Source: Lathyrus oleraceus (taxonomy: Eukaryota > Streptophyta > Magnoliopsida > Fabales > Fabaceae). Taken from it: a stretch of DNA of 64,000 nucleotides. Made by a program: the position numbers and the translations under genes. The stretch spans positions 241,961,652 to 242,025,651 of the forward strand of contig NC_066579.1 in assembly GCF_024323335.1 (NCBI RefSeq), read 5' to 3'. Positions 1 to 10,688 of this stretch are shown here, in pieces (the first letter of the stretch is position 1; each line of letters begins with the position of its first letter). Below the pieces are notes generated by a model. That model made no database searches. It saw only the letters and a list, made by a program, of their open reading frames with translations, and was not told the origin of the DNA.

Positions 1-412
1 ATATTATGGGTCGATGAGTCAGTCATCTTAACCTGTAATATCCAATAGATGGAATTAAGACTCTGGGAACTTTTTAGAACATGATCTACAGGTTTTATCC
101 TTAGTTCACTCCTTTGGGACGGTTCTCACCCAGACTCCATGCTCGTGACTTGCAACAAACCCTTGATTCTTGGATGATCCAATCAAGTCTTGTCAATATC
201 AATGGAACTTGGGTGTTGATAAGGTGCAAACCATAATCCACCAAAATGGATGATTGATCTTGACAATGACTTGATTCATCCCTTGACCTTTGTTTTCCTT
301 GTGTGTGATCCCTTATTTGTGATTATTGCATTCATGCATTCATGCGCATCATAACATTCATCACACGAAAATTTCAAAGAACTAAGGTATCATTTGCAAA
401 TATTTTCAGACC
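1..412 (+). other. Ogre A 5' leader upstream of ORF1
   Basis: Non-coding stretch preceding ORF1. It ends in a T-rich tract and TTTTCAG directly before the ACCATGG context of the ORF1 start, which looks like a 3' splice site. A leader intron is possible, but its donor would lie outside or near the left edge and I cannot place it. No gene is visible here. Confidence 0.5.
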
Positions 413-1413
413 ATGGATTATGGATGAAGGAACACTAAGAAGTACAGTTTCAGATTTCCATATTTGAAAGAGTTAAGGAAGCTAGCATCTTTTGTATTAG
501 ATCCCTTGGACTTCAAACAACATCATGGGAAGCTTTTGTCCATTTTGTCTACTGATGTGGTTGAAGGACTCTTGAGTGTGCTAGTGCAGTTCTATGATCC
601 TCTCTACCATTATTTCACTTTCCCAGATTTTCAGCTTGTGCCCACCCTGGAGGAGTATTCTCATATTTTGGGGATACCTGTTTCTAGTAGAGTGCCTTTT
701 AGTGGATTGGAGGAGATTCCCCGGTCTAGTATTATTGCTGCAGCTCTTCACTTGAAAAAGTCTGAGATAAAGGCTCATTGGGTGAAGAAAGGAGGGTTAT
801 TTGGGTTTCCATTTGTTTTCCTCATCAAGGAAGCTACTACTTTTGCTCAAGCTGGTAGTGTGGACGCTTTTGAAGCTATCTTTGTGTTGCTCATTTATGG
901 ATTAGCTTTGTTCCCTAACATTGACGGTTTTGTCGATGTTAACGCCGTTAGACTTTTCTTGATTGGGAATCCTGTGCCTACTTTGTTGGATGATATGTAT
1001 TTCTCTTTGCATCTAAGGAATTCTAAGGGTGGTGGAACGATTGTCTGTTGCATTCCTCTTCTGTACAAGTGGTTTATTTCGCACTTGCCTCAGACACCTG
1101 CTTTTGTGGAGAACAAACAATGTCTAAGGTGGTCTCAGAGACTTATGTCTCTCACTAATGATGATATAGTTTGGTATGATACGTCTTTGAGCAGTTTGGA
1201 GATTATTGATAGTGGTGGGGAATTCTCTAATGTGCCTCTCATTGGTACACAAGGAGGAATTAACTACAACCCTGCTTTGGCCCGTCGTTAACTTGGGTTC
1301 CCCTTGAGAGACAAACCTAATAACATGATGTTAGAAGGTCTTTTCTATCGAGAGGGTAAAGATCCCCAACATTTAAAGTAGAAGATTGTGCATGCTTGGC
1401 ATAGTGTGCATAG
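413..1413 (+). pseudogene. Ogre A ORF1, 5' part (unknown-function protein upstream of gag), split by SIRE-1
   Basis: The best start is ATG 413 in an ACCATGG context. An in-frame TGA at 425 cuts it, and the frame is then open to TAA 1289, with a further TAG at 1379. The product is rich in hydrophobic helices and has the pattern FTFPDFQLVPTLEEYSHILG near residue 65. This resembles the 'TPTLEDVxxLLGLP' signature of plant mobile-domain proteins (inference). The same protein type is encoded by Ogre B at 54341-56329. Ogre ORF1 function is not known. The frame is interrupted at 1413 by a copia element and continues in the same phase at 12400. Confidence 0.85.
1409..1413 (+). repeat. Target site duplication CATAG, left of SIRE-1
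   Basis: CATAG immediately precedes the TG of the SIRE-1 5' LTR and is repeated right after the CA of the 3' LTR at 12395. Five bp is the usual duplication length for these retrotransposons. Confidence 0.95.
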
Positions 1414-1658
1414 TGTAAGGGCAAACTGTCATTCAACATATGATCATAGGTTTCGATGATGACAAATGACCACCATGGATGAATCGGCATTGTCGATTCA
1501 ACCTCTACAAAACAAATGCAACATATCACCTATCATATCCTTTTCTATGCTCATCTAAACTGTTATATTTCATACAACATATGTGGATAAAATGTGGTCA
1601 TGACAAAATGCATGAAAACCACAAAAATCTGAATTTTTGCAGATTTGCAGGGTTTGAA

Positions 1659-1865
1659 TCGACCGTAGGGTCGGCGTATAACTTAGCGCATTTCCTCACG
1701 GGTCAGTGCACAAAAGGCATGAGTCGACCGTAGGGGTCAGCGCATGAACCACGGGTCAGCGCACGCCGACCTACGGTCGACGCATACTGTTGAGTTTTTC
1801 AAATTATCCAAAACTGCAGGCTATGCGTCGATGCATAGACCTGCTATGGTCGACCGTTCGTGCGC
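1659..1865 (+). repeat. GTCGACC-type GC-rich hairpin cluster in the SIRE-1 U3
   Basis: Several copies of TCGACCGTAGG and of GGGTCAGCGCA occur in both orientations. The arms GTCGACCGTAGG (1723-1734) and CCTACGGTCGAC (1770-1781) are a perfect 12-bp inverted repeat with a 35-nt spacer. Further copies surround the near-palindrome starting CTATGCGTCGATG. The cluster stands out as CpG-rich in AT-rich surroundings and lies 70-270 bp upstream of the TATA box. A promoter-proximal role is inference. Confidence 0.7.
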
Positions 1866-1932
1866 AAATTCAGTTTTTAAGCAATTCCCTATGTGTTTGA
1901 AAAGCTGTTAAGTGGGTTGGTTGGTTTGTTAC

Positions 1933-1940
1933 TATAAATA
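1933..1940 (+). promoter_or_regulatory. TATA box of SIRE-1 5' LTR
   Basis: TATAAATA in a CTATAAATAG context, the only strong TATA match in this part of the LTR. It is conserved in the 3' LTR at 11148-11155. Transcription would start roughly 30 nt downstream. Confidence 0.7.
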
Positions 1941-3181
1941 GAATTTTTTATTTGTATCAACTAACATTTGACAAATTGATTCAAGTGTACAAAGAACAAG
2001 AAAAAGTGAAATAGGTGTCCAAGATTCATCATCTTCATCTTCAACATCTCACAACACATCAATTACACACAACCATTTTTGAAGTGCTTTGTGATTGGTT
2101 AAAGGTGATAACATTCAAAGCCGAGATTGGGGAATCCGGTTCGGGTTGAAGCTTGCGACAGGTTTTTTCTTGAATAAAACCTTTAGGGTTTTGTCCTCTA
2201 AGACTGGTTTGATTTTGGGGATTTTTGGACGAATTCTTCATCAATTTTTAGCTGAGCGAAGGTGATTGAGAAGAGGAAGTCTTCGTCAATCTAGTAGCGG
2301 ATTCAGTGATATTGAAGGGAAGATTTCGGGTTCGATTTGTTGTAGTTGAGATCAGCCGGACCGAGGGTTTGAAGAAATGAGGGTTATTCAACAAAGGGGC
2401 TGGAATCGGAGGTCTATCAACAACAATCGAAGGACTTGATTCACCTTGAATCAAGGAACAAGGAGTGGAAGCAACATTCAACGTCTTGAGAATTCTGTTG
2501 TATATTTGCTTGTCAATCCTTGTATAAATTGTTATACTCAACAGGTGATATCTATTAAAGCAATCTCAATTCTAGTTTTAGAATTGAGGGCAGACGTACC
2601 CCGAAGCAAGGACGACGGGGGAACTTCCTCATCAAATCTTTGTCTTCTCTATTCTTTAGCATATTTGTTTTTTGGCTTAAAAATAAGTGATTTTTGTATA
2701 AGCACTTTTATCAAACCTTGATATTAATTGAGTAAGAAGTTAAAACTCTGTTTCTGAATCCAAAGTACAATAAAATATTGTACTAGACTAATTGGAATCA
2801 CTTACTCAACATAAATATCACTTGGAGTGTTTTTGCGCACCAAGTGTTTGATAATTTGCCTAAACCAAAATTATCTTAGTTGTGTATCTAGTTTGGTTTG
2901 CTCTTTGAATCATTGGAACTAGGAATGATAGCAAGTGAAATAAATCATTGATAGTGTGACTAGTGTAGTGATTCTTATTCTACATTATCACTAATCCATA
3001 GGCTAGACGCATATCCGGTTTTCCAATAACAGTTCGTTTTAGACTATATTTTTCTCGGCCGCTTCCGCACTTAAAACAAATTTTCAAAACCAATTTTTAA
3101 TTGGTAGCGCCGACTCAAATTTTAATTGGGATCTATTCAACCCCCCCCCCCCCTTCTAGATCCGTGCCATAGTCTAACAAG

Positions 3182-3194
3182 TGGTATCAGGAGC
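3182..3194 (+). other. SIRE-1 primer-binding site
   Basis: TGGTATCAGGAGC begins 3 nt after the LTR end. It is complementary to the initiator tRNA-Met 3' end except for one extra G, the form usual in Sireviruses. Confidence 0.88.
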
Positions 3195-3235
3195 ACCGGT
3201 TCACTCCGTGCTTCAAAATATAACTTTGATAGAAA

Positions 3236-4990
3236 ATGGCTAACGAACCTAAAGGGGCTTATAATAGAGCTCCCGTTTTCAGTGGTGAAAATTATAGTTA
3301 TTGGAAAGATTGTATGCGGGTGCACATAAATTCCATAGATAGAAGAATATGGAACGTTATTCTCAATGGTCCAATTGAAATAACTATGACCAATGAGAAT
3401 GATGAATTAGTGCCAAAGCCCGAAGCACAATGGACCGATGATGATGAAAGAAAATACAATTATGATTGGAAAGCCAAAAATATCCTAATCTCCTCATTAG
3501 GTGTAGATGAATACTATCGTGTATCCCATTGTCCTACTGCTAAGGCCATGTGGGATTCACTACAAATCGCCCATGAGGGGACGAACGATGTTAAGTTGGC
3601 AAGAATCAACACACTAACATAAGAGTTTGATCTCTTTTTCATGGAGCAAGGGGAAACCATTGCTAACATGCAAAAGAGATTTACTCATCTCATCAATCGA
3701 TTACATTCATTAGGTAGGCCGATTTCCAATGATGTTGTTACTAATAAGATCTTGAGATGTCTTAACAGGGAATGACAGCCGAAAGTGACCGCCATCAAAG
3801 AAGCAAATGATCTTACCGTATTAGACTTGACAACATTATTTGGCAAACTACAAGAGCACGAACAAGTACTCTTGAGCCTAGAACAACACGAAAAGAAAGA
3901 AAAGAAGGACAAAACAAAGGTGAGTGAAAAGAAATCTATAGATCTTAAGACTTCCCCCTCGAAGTCTCAAGCAAAAAAGCAAAGTGATTATTCCTCGAGC
4001 GACGAAGAAGAAGAGGACAAGAGCGAAGATATGGGGTTGTTCGTTAAACGTTACAATCGTTACGTGAGAAAGAACGGCATCCAACATTCCGAGAAGAACT
4101 TGGTAAACTTCCGGAAACAATCAAGGTACTCTAAAGATGATGACTCAAAAGGAAAAAAGACTAGAGGGTCGTGCTACACTTATGGGAAGCCCGGTCATTA
4201 CAAACCGGACTGTCCGATGAACAAGAAGACAAAGGAAAAGGAATCATACAAATCACACAAGAAATCATCAAAGCCAAGAAGAGCATACATAGTTTGGGAA
4301 AGCGATAGCGACTCCTCCGATGATGAAAGTTCTAGCGATGAAGATGAAGCTGCAAACCTATGCCTCTCTGCTCATCAAAAGAACAAAAAGAAACAGGTAC
4401 GACATGCTAAATATGAAAAATCCTCTAGTATGTCTCATCATGAATTACAAGCTGCATTTGATACTTTACACTGTGAAGCTAAAGAGGCATTTAAAAGGCT
4501 TGCCTCAAATAACCAAATTTTTATCTATTTGGAACAAAAAATTCGAGAATCCGAAAGGAAACTTGAGGCACTCAAAGCTTCTATGGTAGAAAGCACAAAA
4601 GCAGGTTGTGAGGACCTTAGAAATAGAATAATCAACTTTGGGTGTGATACTTGTTATATTTGGCAAGGTGAAGTAAGAAACCTAAAGACAAAACTTGACA
4701 AAGCTCTTGAGCCCAAGATTACCTTTGCAATCGATAAATCAAACTTTCGAAAAAGTATGGTTAATCCATATCAAAAATATAAATATGTTATAAAGGATGA
4801 AGATAGCAAAGGCAATAAAAATGCTAATTTCTCTTGTCTTTATTGTTGCAAGAAAGGCCACTCCATTGCTAAATGCAGGTTTAGGAGATTCTTAGTTCCT
4901 AAAGGCATTTATCAATGGCTGCCCAAATACAACCATTTCGTTACTCACCATTCAGGACCCAATAAGCCATTGGGTACCTTCTCGTGTTAA
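3236..4990 (+). pseudogene. gag: SIRE-1 gag (capsid/nucleocapsid) with two in-frame stops
   Basis: Starts at ATG 3236 (MANEPKGAYNRAPVFSGENY), typical of copia gag beginning with a 'FxGxNYxxWK' motif. The frame is single but broken by TAA 3620 (CAA-to-TAA type) and TGA 3773 (TGG-to-TGA type). It then runs open to TAA 4988. A coiled-coil-rich, Lys/Glu/Ser-rich middle follows. The first zinc knuckle reads CYTYGKPGHYKPDC, so its second Cys is Tyr. The second, CLYCCKKGHSIAKC near 4855, is intact CX2CX4HX4C. Pol is in another phase and its frame opens only at 5005, with no overlap, so an indel has probably separated them. Confidence 0.88.
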
Positions 4991-5004
4991 TTGCATTTCC
5001 ATAG

Positions 5005-8000
5005 GTACAATGCCTCGAGACCACCGAGAGAAGATGGGTTCTCGACAGTGGATGCTCAAGGCACATGTCAGGAGACATATCACTCTTCATTGACTTCGTG
5101 GCTAAGAACAAAGGATATGTAACCTATGGTGACAACAACCGCGGAGCAATACTAGGTAAAGGTATTGTAGGTAACCCTTTTTCCACTACTATTTCTGATG
5201 TATTGCTTGTCGAAGGTCTTAAACACAATCTACTTAGCATCAGTCAATTATGTGACAAAGGATACAATGTATCTTTTTCAAAATATTGTTGCAAAATTGT
5301 ACATAATGATGATAAGAAGAGTATGTTTAATGGCCTGCGAGTGAATAATGTCTATATGTTAGACTTGAACGAAGTATCGTTAACAAGTGACAAATGCCTT
5401 GTAACAATGAGTGAAGATTCATGGTTATGGCATAGGCGTTTAGCACATGTTATCTTTGACTTACTAAATAAACTAGTCTCAAAAGATCTAGTCTTAGGTC
5501 TCCCCAAAATAAAGTTCACCAAGGATCACCTTTGTGATGCTTGTCAAAAAGGGAAGCAAACGAGAATCTCATTTAAACCCAAAAATATCGTTTCAACAAC
5601 GAGACCTCTCGAACTTCTTCATATGGACTTATTTGGGCCGTCTAGGATTAAAAGTCTAGAAGGAAATTATTACGGTTTCGTAATAGTGGACGATTTTTCT
5701 AGATTTTGTTGGACTATCTTTTTAGTAAGCAAGAGCGATACGTTCTCCGCCTTTGAAAGGTTTGCTAAGCTTTCCCAAAATAAATTAAATACAAACATTG
5801 TTTCAATTAGAAGCGACCATGGGGGTGAGTTCGAAAACCATTTATTTGAAGAATATTGCGGTAACCATGGTATCGATCATAACTTCTCCGTTCCACGTAC
5901 TCCTCGACAAAATGGGGTTGTGGAGCGTAAAAATCGAATTTTGGAAGAATTGGGAAGAATAATGATTAACGAAAGTGGTTTACCGAAATATTTTTGGGCT
6001 GACGCCATTAGTACGGCGTGTTATGTTTTGAATAGGGTGCTCATTCGCCCCATTCTAAATAAAACACCGTATGAGCTTTTAAAAGGGCGAAAGCCAAATG
6101 TTTCTCACTTACATGTTTTCGGTTGCAAATGTTTTGTATTAAATAATGGAAAGGAAAACTTGGGCAAATTCGATTCCAAGGCCGACGAAGGTATCTTCCT
6201 CGGATACTCTCAATCGAGTAAAGCATATAAAATATATAATAAACGATTACTTGCTGTGGAAGAGTCTGTACATGTCACTTTTGACAAATCCTATCCGAGA
6301 AACGTCGGAAAGGGTAGTGTTGTTCATGGTGCAGGTACATCTACGGAAGACATACTCAAGGGTGGCGAGTCGGGGATTGATCAACCCGACAAAGTCAAAG
6401 TTGAGGAGGATAAAGATGTACACCATGAGGAAACCGAGGTAGCTCATCCGCCTTCAAACGAGGATCTCCCTCAAGCTTGGAAGTCTCCCAAAGATCATCC
6501 AATTGACAACATTCTCGGAGATATCTCAAAGGGTGTTACAACTCGATCGAAGCTAAGTAATTTCTGTTATCACTTCGCTTTCGTTTCACAAATGGAACCT
6601 AAAAACCCTAAAGAAGCCCTACTCGATGAACACTGGTTTTTGTCAATGCAGGAGGAACTAAATCAGTTCACTAGAAATGAGGTTTGGGACCTTGTCCCTC
6701 CTCCGCGAGGTCATCGAGTAATCGGCACCCGATGGGTGTTTAGGAACAAGTTGGACGAAAACGAGGTAATAACCCGTAACAAGGCGCGTTTAGTCGCGCA
6801 AGGGTATAACCAAGAGGAAGGCATCGACTATGAGGAAACTTATGCGCCGGTTGCCCGACTCGAGGCTATACGCCTTCTCCTTGCCTTCGCTTGTGCGAAA
6901 GACTTTAAACTATTCCAAATGGATGTTAAGAGTGCGTTCCTTAACAATTACATAAATGAAGAGGTCTACGTCGCACAACCTCCGGGTTTTGAATCTCATG
7001 AGTATCCCGATCATGTTTACAAACTAAAAAGGGCTTTATATGGTCTCAAACAAGCTCCTAGAGCTTGGTATGAGCGATTAAGTAAATTTTTACTTGATCA
7101 AGGTTACTCAAGAGGAAAGGTTGACACAACTCTCTTTATTAAATGTCAAGGAAAGCACTTGATATTAGTACAAATTTATGTTGACGATATTATATTTGGG
7201 TCTACTAACATGAATCTCGTGAGAGAGTTTTCGGATCTTATGCAGGGTGAATTCGAGATGAGTATGATGGGGGAGCTCACATACTTTCTCGGTTTGCAAA
7301 TTAAACAACTCAATGAAGGAACATTTGTGAGTCAAACAAAGTATTGTTTGGACCTTATCAAGAGATTTGACATGGCAAAAGCCAAGGCCATTGACACCCC
7401 CATGCCAACATGTACAAACTTGAATAAAGATAACGTAGAGGTAAAAAGGTATAGAGGTATGATTGGATCACTTCTCTAACTTACTGCTTCTCGTCCCGAC
7501 ATTATGTTTAGTGTGTGTATGTGCGCAAGATATCAATCATGTCCCAAGGAATCCCATCTAAAAGTTGTCAAACGAATACTTCGATACCTATCCGGTACTC
7601 CGAAGTATGGACTATGGTATTCCAAAGGTAATAATTGCTCATTGGTAGGTTTCTCCGATTCCGATTTTGCCGGTTGCAAATCGGATAGGAAAAGCACTAG
7701 TGGTACTTGTCATCTATTTTCAAATTCCTTGGTCAGTTGGCATAGCAAGAAACAAGTTTCAGTTGCTTTGTCAACCGCCGAAGCGGAATATGTTGTCGCC
7801 GGTAGTTGTTGTGCTCAAATCCTATGGGTTAAGCAACAATTATTGGATTTTAATCTCACACTCGAACGTATTCCCATTTTCTGTGACAATACAAGTGCCA
7901 TTAATCTTACCAAAAATCCTGTGTTGCATTCTCGCACCAAACATATCGAAATTCGACACCACTTTCTTTGGGATCATGTAGAGAAAGGTGATGTTGTATT

Positions 8001-8121
8001 TGAACATGTTAACACTAAAAATCAACTAGCGGACATTTTCACAAAGCCGCTAGCTACTGAGCCTTTCTTTCATATTCGCCGAGAACTTGGTATTCTCGAC
8101 AATTCGGAACGGGCGTTATAA
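5005..8121 (+). pseudogene. pol: SIRE-1 pol: protease, integrase, reverse transcriptase, RNase H (one in-frame stop)
   Basis: One frame with a single TAA at 7477 near the RT/RNase H boundary. Domains in order: protease with DSGCSRHM near 5044; integrase zinc region (HRRLAH ... CDACQKGKQ) and catalytic D (LHMDLFGP), D (SDHGGEF), E (VERKNR); copia RT with FQMDVKSAFL and YVDDIIFG; RNase H with SDSDFAGC and LSTAEAEY. Catalytic residues are all present. The stop replaces what family alignments would place as Tyr in the segment before LTASRPDI. Confidence 0.92.
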
Positions 8122-8797
8122 ATTGCTTGCTTTATCTTATTTCATTTAAAACTATAATCTTGTACTTCTGACAAGTTAATGTTGTTGCAAGCACAAGTAT
8201 ATTTTTCATCAAGTTATTCCGGCATTGAGGTGATATTGTTCCTTTACCCTTCTCTCTCTCCCAACCTTCATGGCTAAATAGTTATATTACATGATAATAT
8301 TGTATATATATGACTTGTTTCGCATACCATATCTGTTTGGTTGTTTACTGTTATGTGGCATTCTATTTATGCATCAAACATGTGAGCATATGTGCATAAC
8401 AGTGAAAAACTGCAAAATTTTCCTGTATGAGTCGACCATAACAGGGCAATGGTCGACACACACCTTAAAAACCTTCTTTTTTCACAAAATTCAAACAGTA
8501 TGCATCGATGCATGCAGAGGGTATGGTCGATGCATCGCACGAAAAATCAGTTTTTCTCTGCAGAAAATGTTCAAACTTCCCATGCATTTACATTTCAAAT
8601 TCTCATTAAGTGTGCATTCATCCCACTACATTGTGAGTTGCATCTACCTAGTGCCTATTGTCTCTTGGCCTCTCCTCTTCCCAAAACCCTAAATCTTCAT
8701 CTATAAAAATGGCAAACCTCCTTCTTGCAAATCATTCTCAAAATCTTACACCAACCTTCTCTCTCTACTTTCACAAAAAGCTTCAGAATCATTACCC
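8122..8797 (+). other. SIRE-1 pol/extra-ORF spacer with palindromes
   Basis: Non-coding, AT-rich. It contains a perfect inverted repeat GTCGACCAT (8431-8439) / ATGGTCGAC (8449-8457) with a 9-nt loop, and the perfect 12-bp palindrome TGCATCGATGCA at 8501-8512. The same GTCGACC theme occurs in the LTR. It ends with a good translation context (CCCATGGC) for the following ORF. Confidence 0.6.
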
Positions 8798-10297
8798 ATG
8801 GCTTCCTCATCCCGCAAACCTACCGGTAAGAGATCAAGGGAATCATCCTCTGCCTCCTTACCCATTACCGCTGTATCATTAGTTCCACCGGCTCTTGTCG
8901 ACACCTTCAACAAAGACATTGGTAAAAGAGGAGTTGTGAGGCAACATGCCTTATATAAACTCACAGCAGAACGCATGCATCTCGTAGAAATCCTGACTTT
9001 GCTACAGTATCACGGTATTGTCAAATTCCTGGAATGCAATGCCAAATATAGCGAAGACTTGGTCCGTGTGTTCTACACATGTCTTCATGACAAATTTCGT
9101 GGTCAAAAGTTTCACTCAAGGATCGGCACAAGAAAGGTATCTTTTAAGTCTGTTGTTTGGAATAAATATTTTGATCTGACATTGGCTGCTGATAAAAATC
9201 CTCCTGCTGAGGTAACTGATTCTCACACAATAGAAGGATATGAATTTAAGAGCGCTTTGAACGCTATGCTGAAACGACCCTACCCAGACCACATTGTGAA
9301 CAGTGATGCGTTCCCACGAACTGTCATTGCCGGTAAGCTGAAAACAGGTGAGCGTATTCTCCAGTGGATTGTGTCACGCATCCTGCGGCCTAAGAAGGGT
9401 GGCCTTTCCCGAGTTGAACAGGATGATGTTCATCTCATATATATCCTGAAAAATCAGCACAAAATAAACTGGCCCTACTACATTGCTAGTAGGATGTTCA
9501 GTTTACGAGACTCCGGACGAGGAACGACTCTTGCCTATGGATCTTTTATTCAAGAGGTTCTTACTGCAGCCGACGTTGATTATCCGTCCTTTCCGTATAC
9601 CTCTATTTCCTCAGATAAAGAATTTAGCCCAAAAACTTTGTCTATGATGGGATACTTTTGGTGTGATGAGCGGAGAATATACAAATTTGTTCGCAAAGGG
9701 TATGTTCCTACGAGTGTTGAAGAATATGATGAAAGTGAAGAAGAAGACCAAGCGGAAAACGAAGAAGAAGGAGCAGGACAAGCATTTGAGCAGCATGATA
9801 GTCCTCCACAAGCAGACACACACGACTACACAAACACCGCTTGGGTTCAGAATACCCATTCGACTGAAGAAGATGCCCCCAACCGTGGTGGCTGGGGTGA
9901 ATGGCAACATATGGGCTGGTCAACACAACGACAATTCTATCAGCCGTATCAATATGGTGCTGAAGAATCTCAACCGTCTCCTCCGCAGCAAGACAATTCT
10001 TCTGAACTCTTAGATATGATGCGAGACATGCAGCTGGCTCAACAATCATTCATACAAACTCAGGATGAGCGTTATGCCCATATATGCAGCCAGCTTCAAG
10101 CACAAAATGAGAGGCTCGATAACCTCTCTACCAGCATGAATGAACGGTATGCAGCATTCACCGAAACATTTGAACGACAGGAGCGGTCTGTCGATGTGGG
10201 CCTCAAGTATCCAGGTGGTGTTGCTGACCAAATATCGTCGCTGGAAGACCCTTACAGAAACTCGGATATCTGTTACCATCGAGGACGAGACCATTAG
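8798..10297 (+). CDS. SIRE-1 extra ORF ('env-like' position; putative plant transposon protein family)
   Basis: Open frame of 499 codons downstream of pol, where Sireviruses carry their so-called envelope-like gene. I see no signal peptide or membrane segment, so an envelope role is not supported. Residues about 1-300 are globular, with a DLVRVFYTCLHDK block followed by a TRKVSFKSV block. Residues about 305-330 are very acidic. Residues about 400-470 are Gln-rich and coiled-coil-like. The arrangement resembles the third ORF of the Athila element at 37176. It is open although gag and pol of the same element are broken. It is probably expressed, if at all, from the element's own transcript. Function unknown. 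Confidence 0.8.
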   Translation: MASSSRKPTGKRSRESSSASLPITAVSLVPPALVDTFNKDIGKRGVVRQHALYKLTAERMHLVEILTLLQYHGIVKFLECNAKYSEDLVRVFYTCLHDKFRGQKFHSRIGTRKVSFKSVVWNKYFDLTLAADKNPPAEVTDSHTIEGYEFKSALNAMLKRPYPDHIVNSDAFPRTVIAGKLKTGERILQWIVSRILRPKKGGLSRVEQDDVHLIYILKNQHKINWPYYIASRMFSLRDSGRGTTLAYGSFIQEVLTAADVDYPSFPYTSISSDKEFSPKTLSMMGYFWCDERRIYKFVRKGYVPTSVEEYDESEEEDQAENEEEGAGQAFEQHDSPPQADTHDYTNTAWVQNTHSTEEDAPNRGGWGEWQHMGWSTQRQFYQPYQYGAEESQPSPPQQDNSSELLDMMRDMQLAQQSFIQTQDERYAHICSQLQAQNERLDNLSTSMNERYAAFTETFERQERSVDVGLKYPGGVADQISSLEDPYRNSDICYHRGRDH

Positions 10298-10688
10298 GGC
10301 ATAAAACTGCATGTGCATCTGCACTTTTGTTGTTTGACTGAAACTTATTATCTGTTATGTTTGTTTGTTAATCTAGTTTAATGTTATCTACTTTTTCAAT
10401 TTGATCAGTAATAATATTTGGTGTGGTATTGTTATATGATTCGCTATCTCCTGTTGAATATCATGTTATGTTGAATAATAGTTCTCTTTCTCTTTTTGAT
10501 GTTGTCAAAGGGGGAGAAGAGCATAGCATGTACCAAAGCCAAGCCAAGATATTCACAACAATTAACACTTTGTTTTGCAGCCAGCCTTCGATTACAAAAG
10601 AAAGGGGGAGTGTGTGTAATGTGTGTAAATATTGCATGTTGTTTTTCTTTGGTTTCACACGGGTTGTCATCATCAAAAAGGGGGAGTA
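10298..10688 (+). other. SIRE-1 3' untranslated region with three polypurine tracts
   Basis: Three separate AAAGGGGGAG-type tracts occur at 10507-10521, 10596-10610 and 10675-10687. The last is 1 nt from the 3' LTR and is the likely plus-strand primer. Repeated polypurine tracts in this region are a known Sirevirus trait. No coding sequence is convincing here. Confidence 0.8.

Larger units (their letters stand above)
1414..3179 (+). repeat. SIRE-1 5' LTR (1766 bp)
   Basis: Begins TGTAAGGGC and ends TCTAACA. It pairs with 10689-12394, which is 60 bp shorter overall, largely because a GC-rich hairpin segment around 1760-1820 is missing there. It contains a TATA box (1933), a GTCGACC-rich hairpin cluster (1659-1865) and, near its end, a run of 13 C (3141-3153; 15 C in the other LTR). 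Small open frames inside are not genes. Confidence 0.93.

Noticed and set aside
2059..2541. Minus-strand open frames in the SIRE-1 LTR
   Set aside because: Non-coding LTR sequence. They are short and show no domain.
3126..3329. Open frame across the LTR end and primer site
   Set aside because: It overlaps the poly-C tract, primer site and gag start in another phase; a shadow frame.
8798..10297. Envelope glycoprotein gene
   Set aside because: No signal peptide, transmembrane segment or Cys pattern is visible. Position after pol alone is not evidence of an envelope function.
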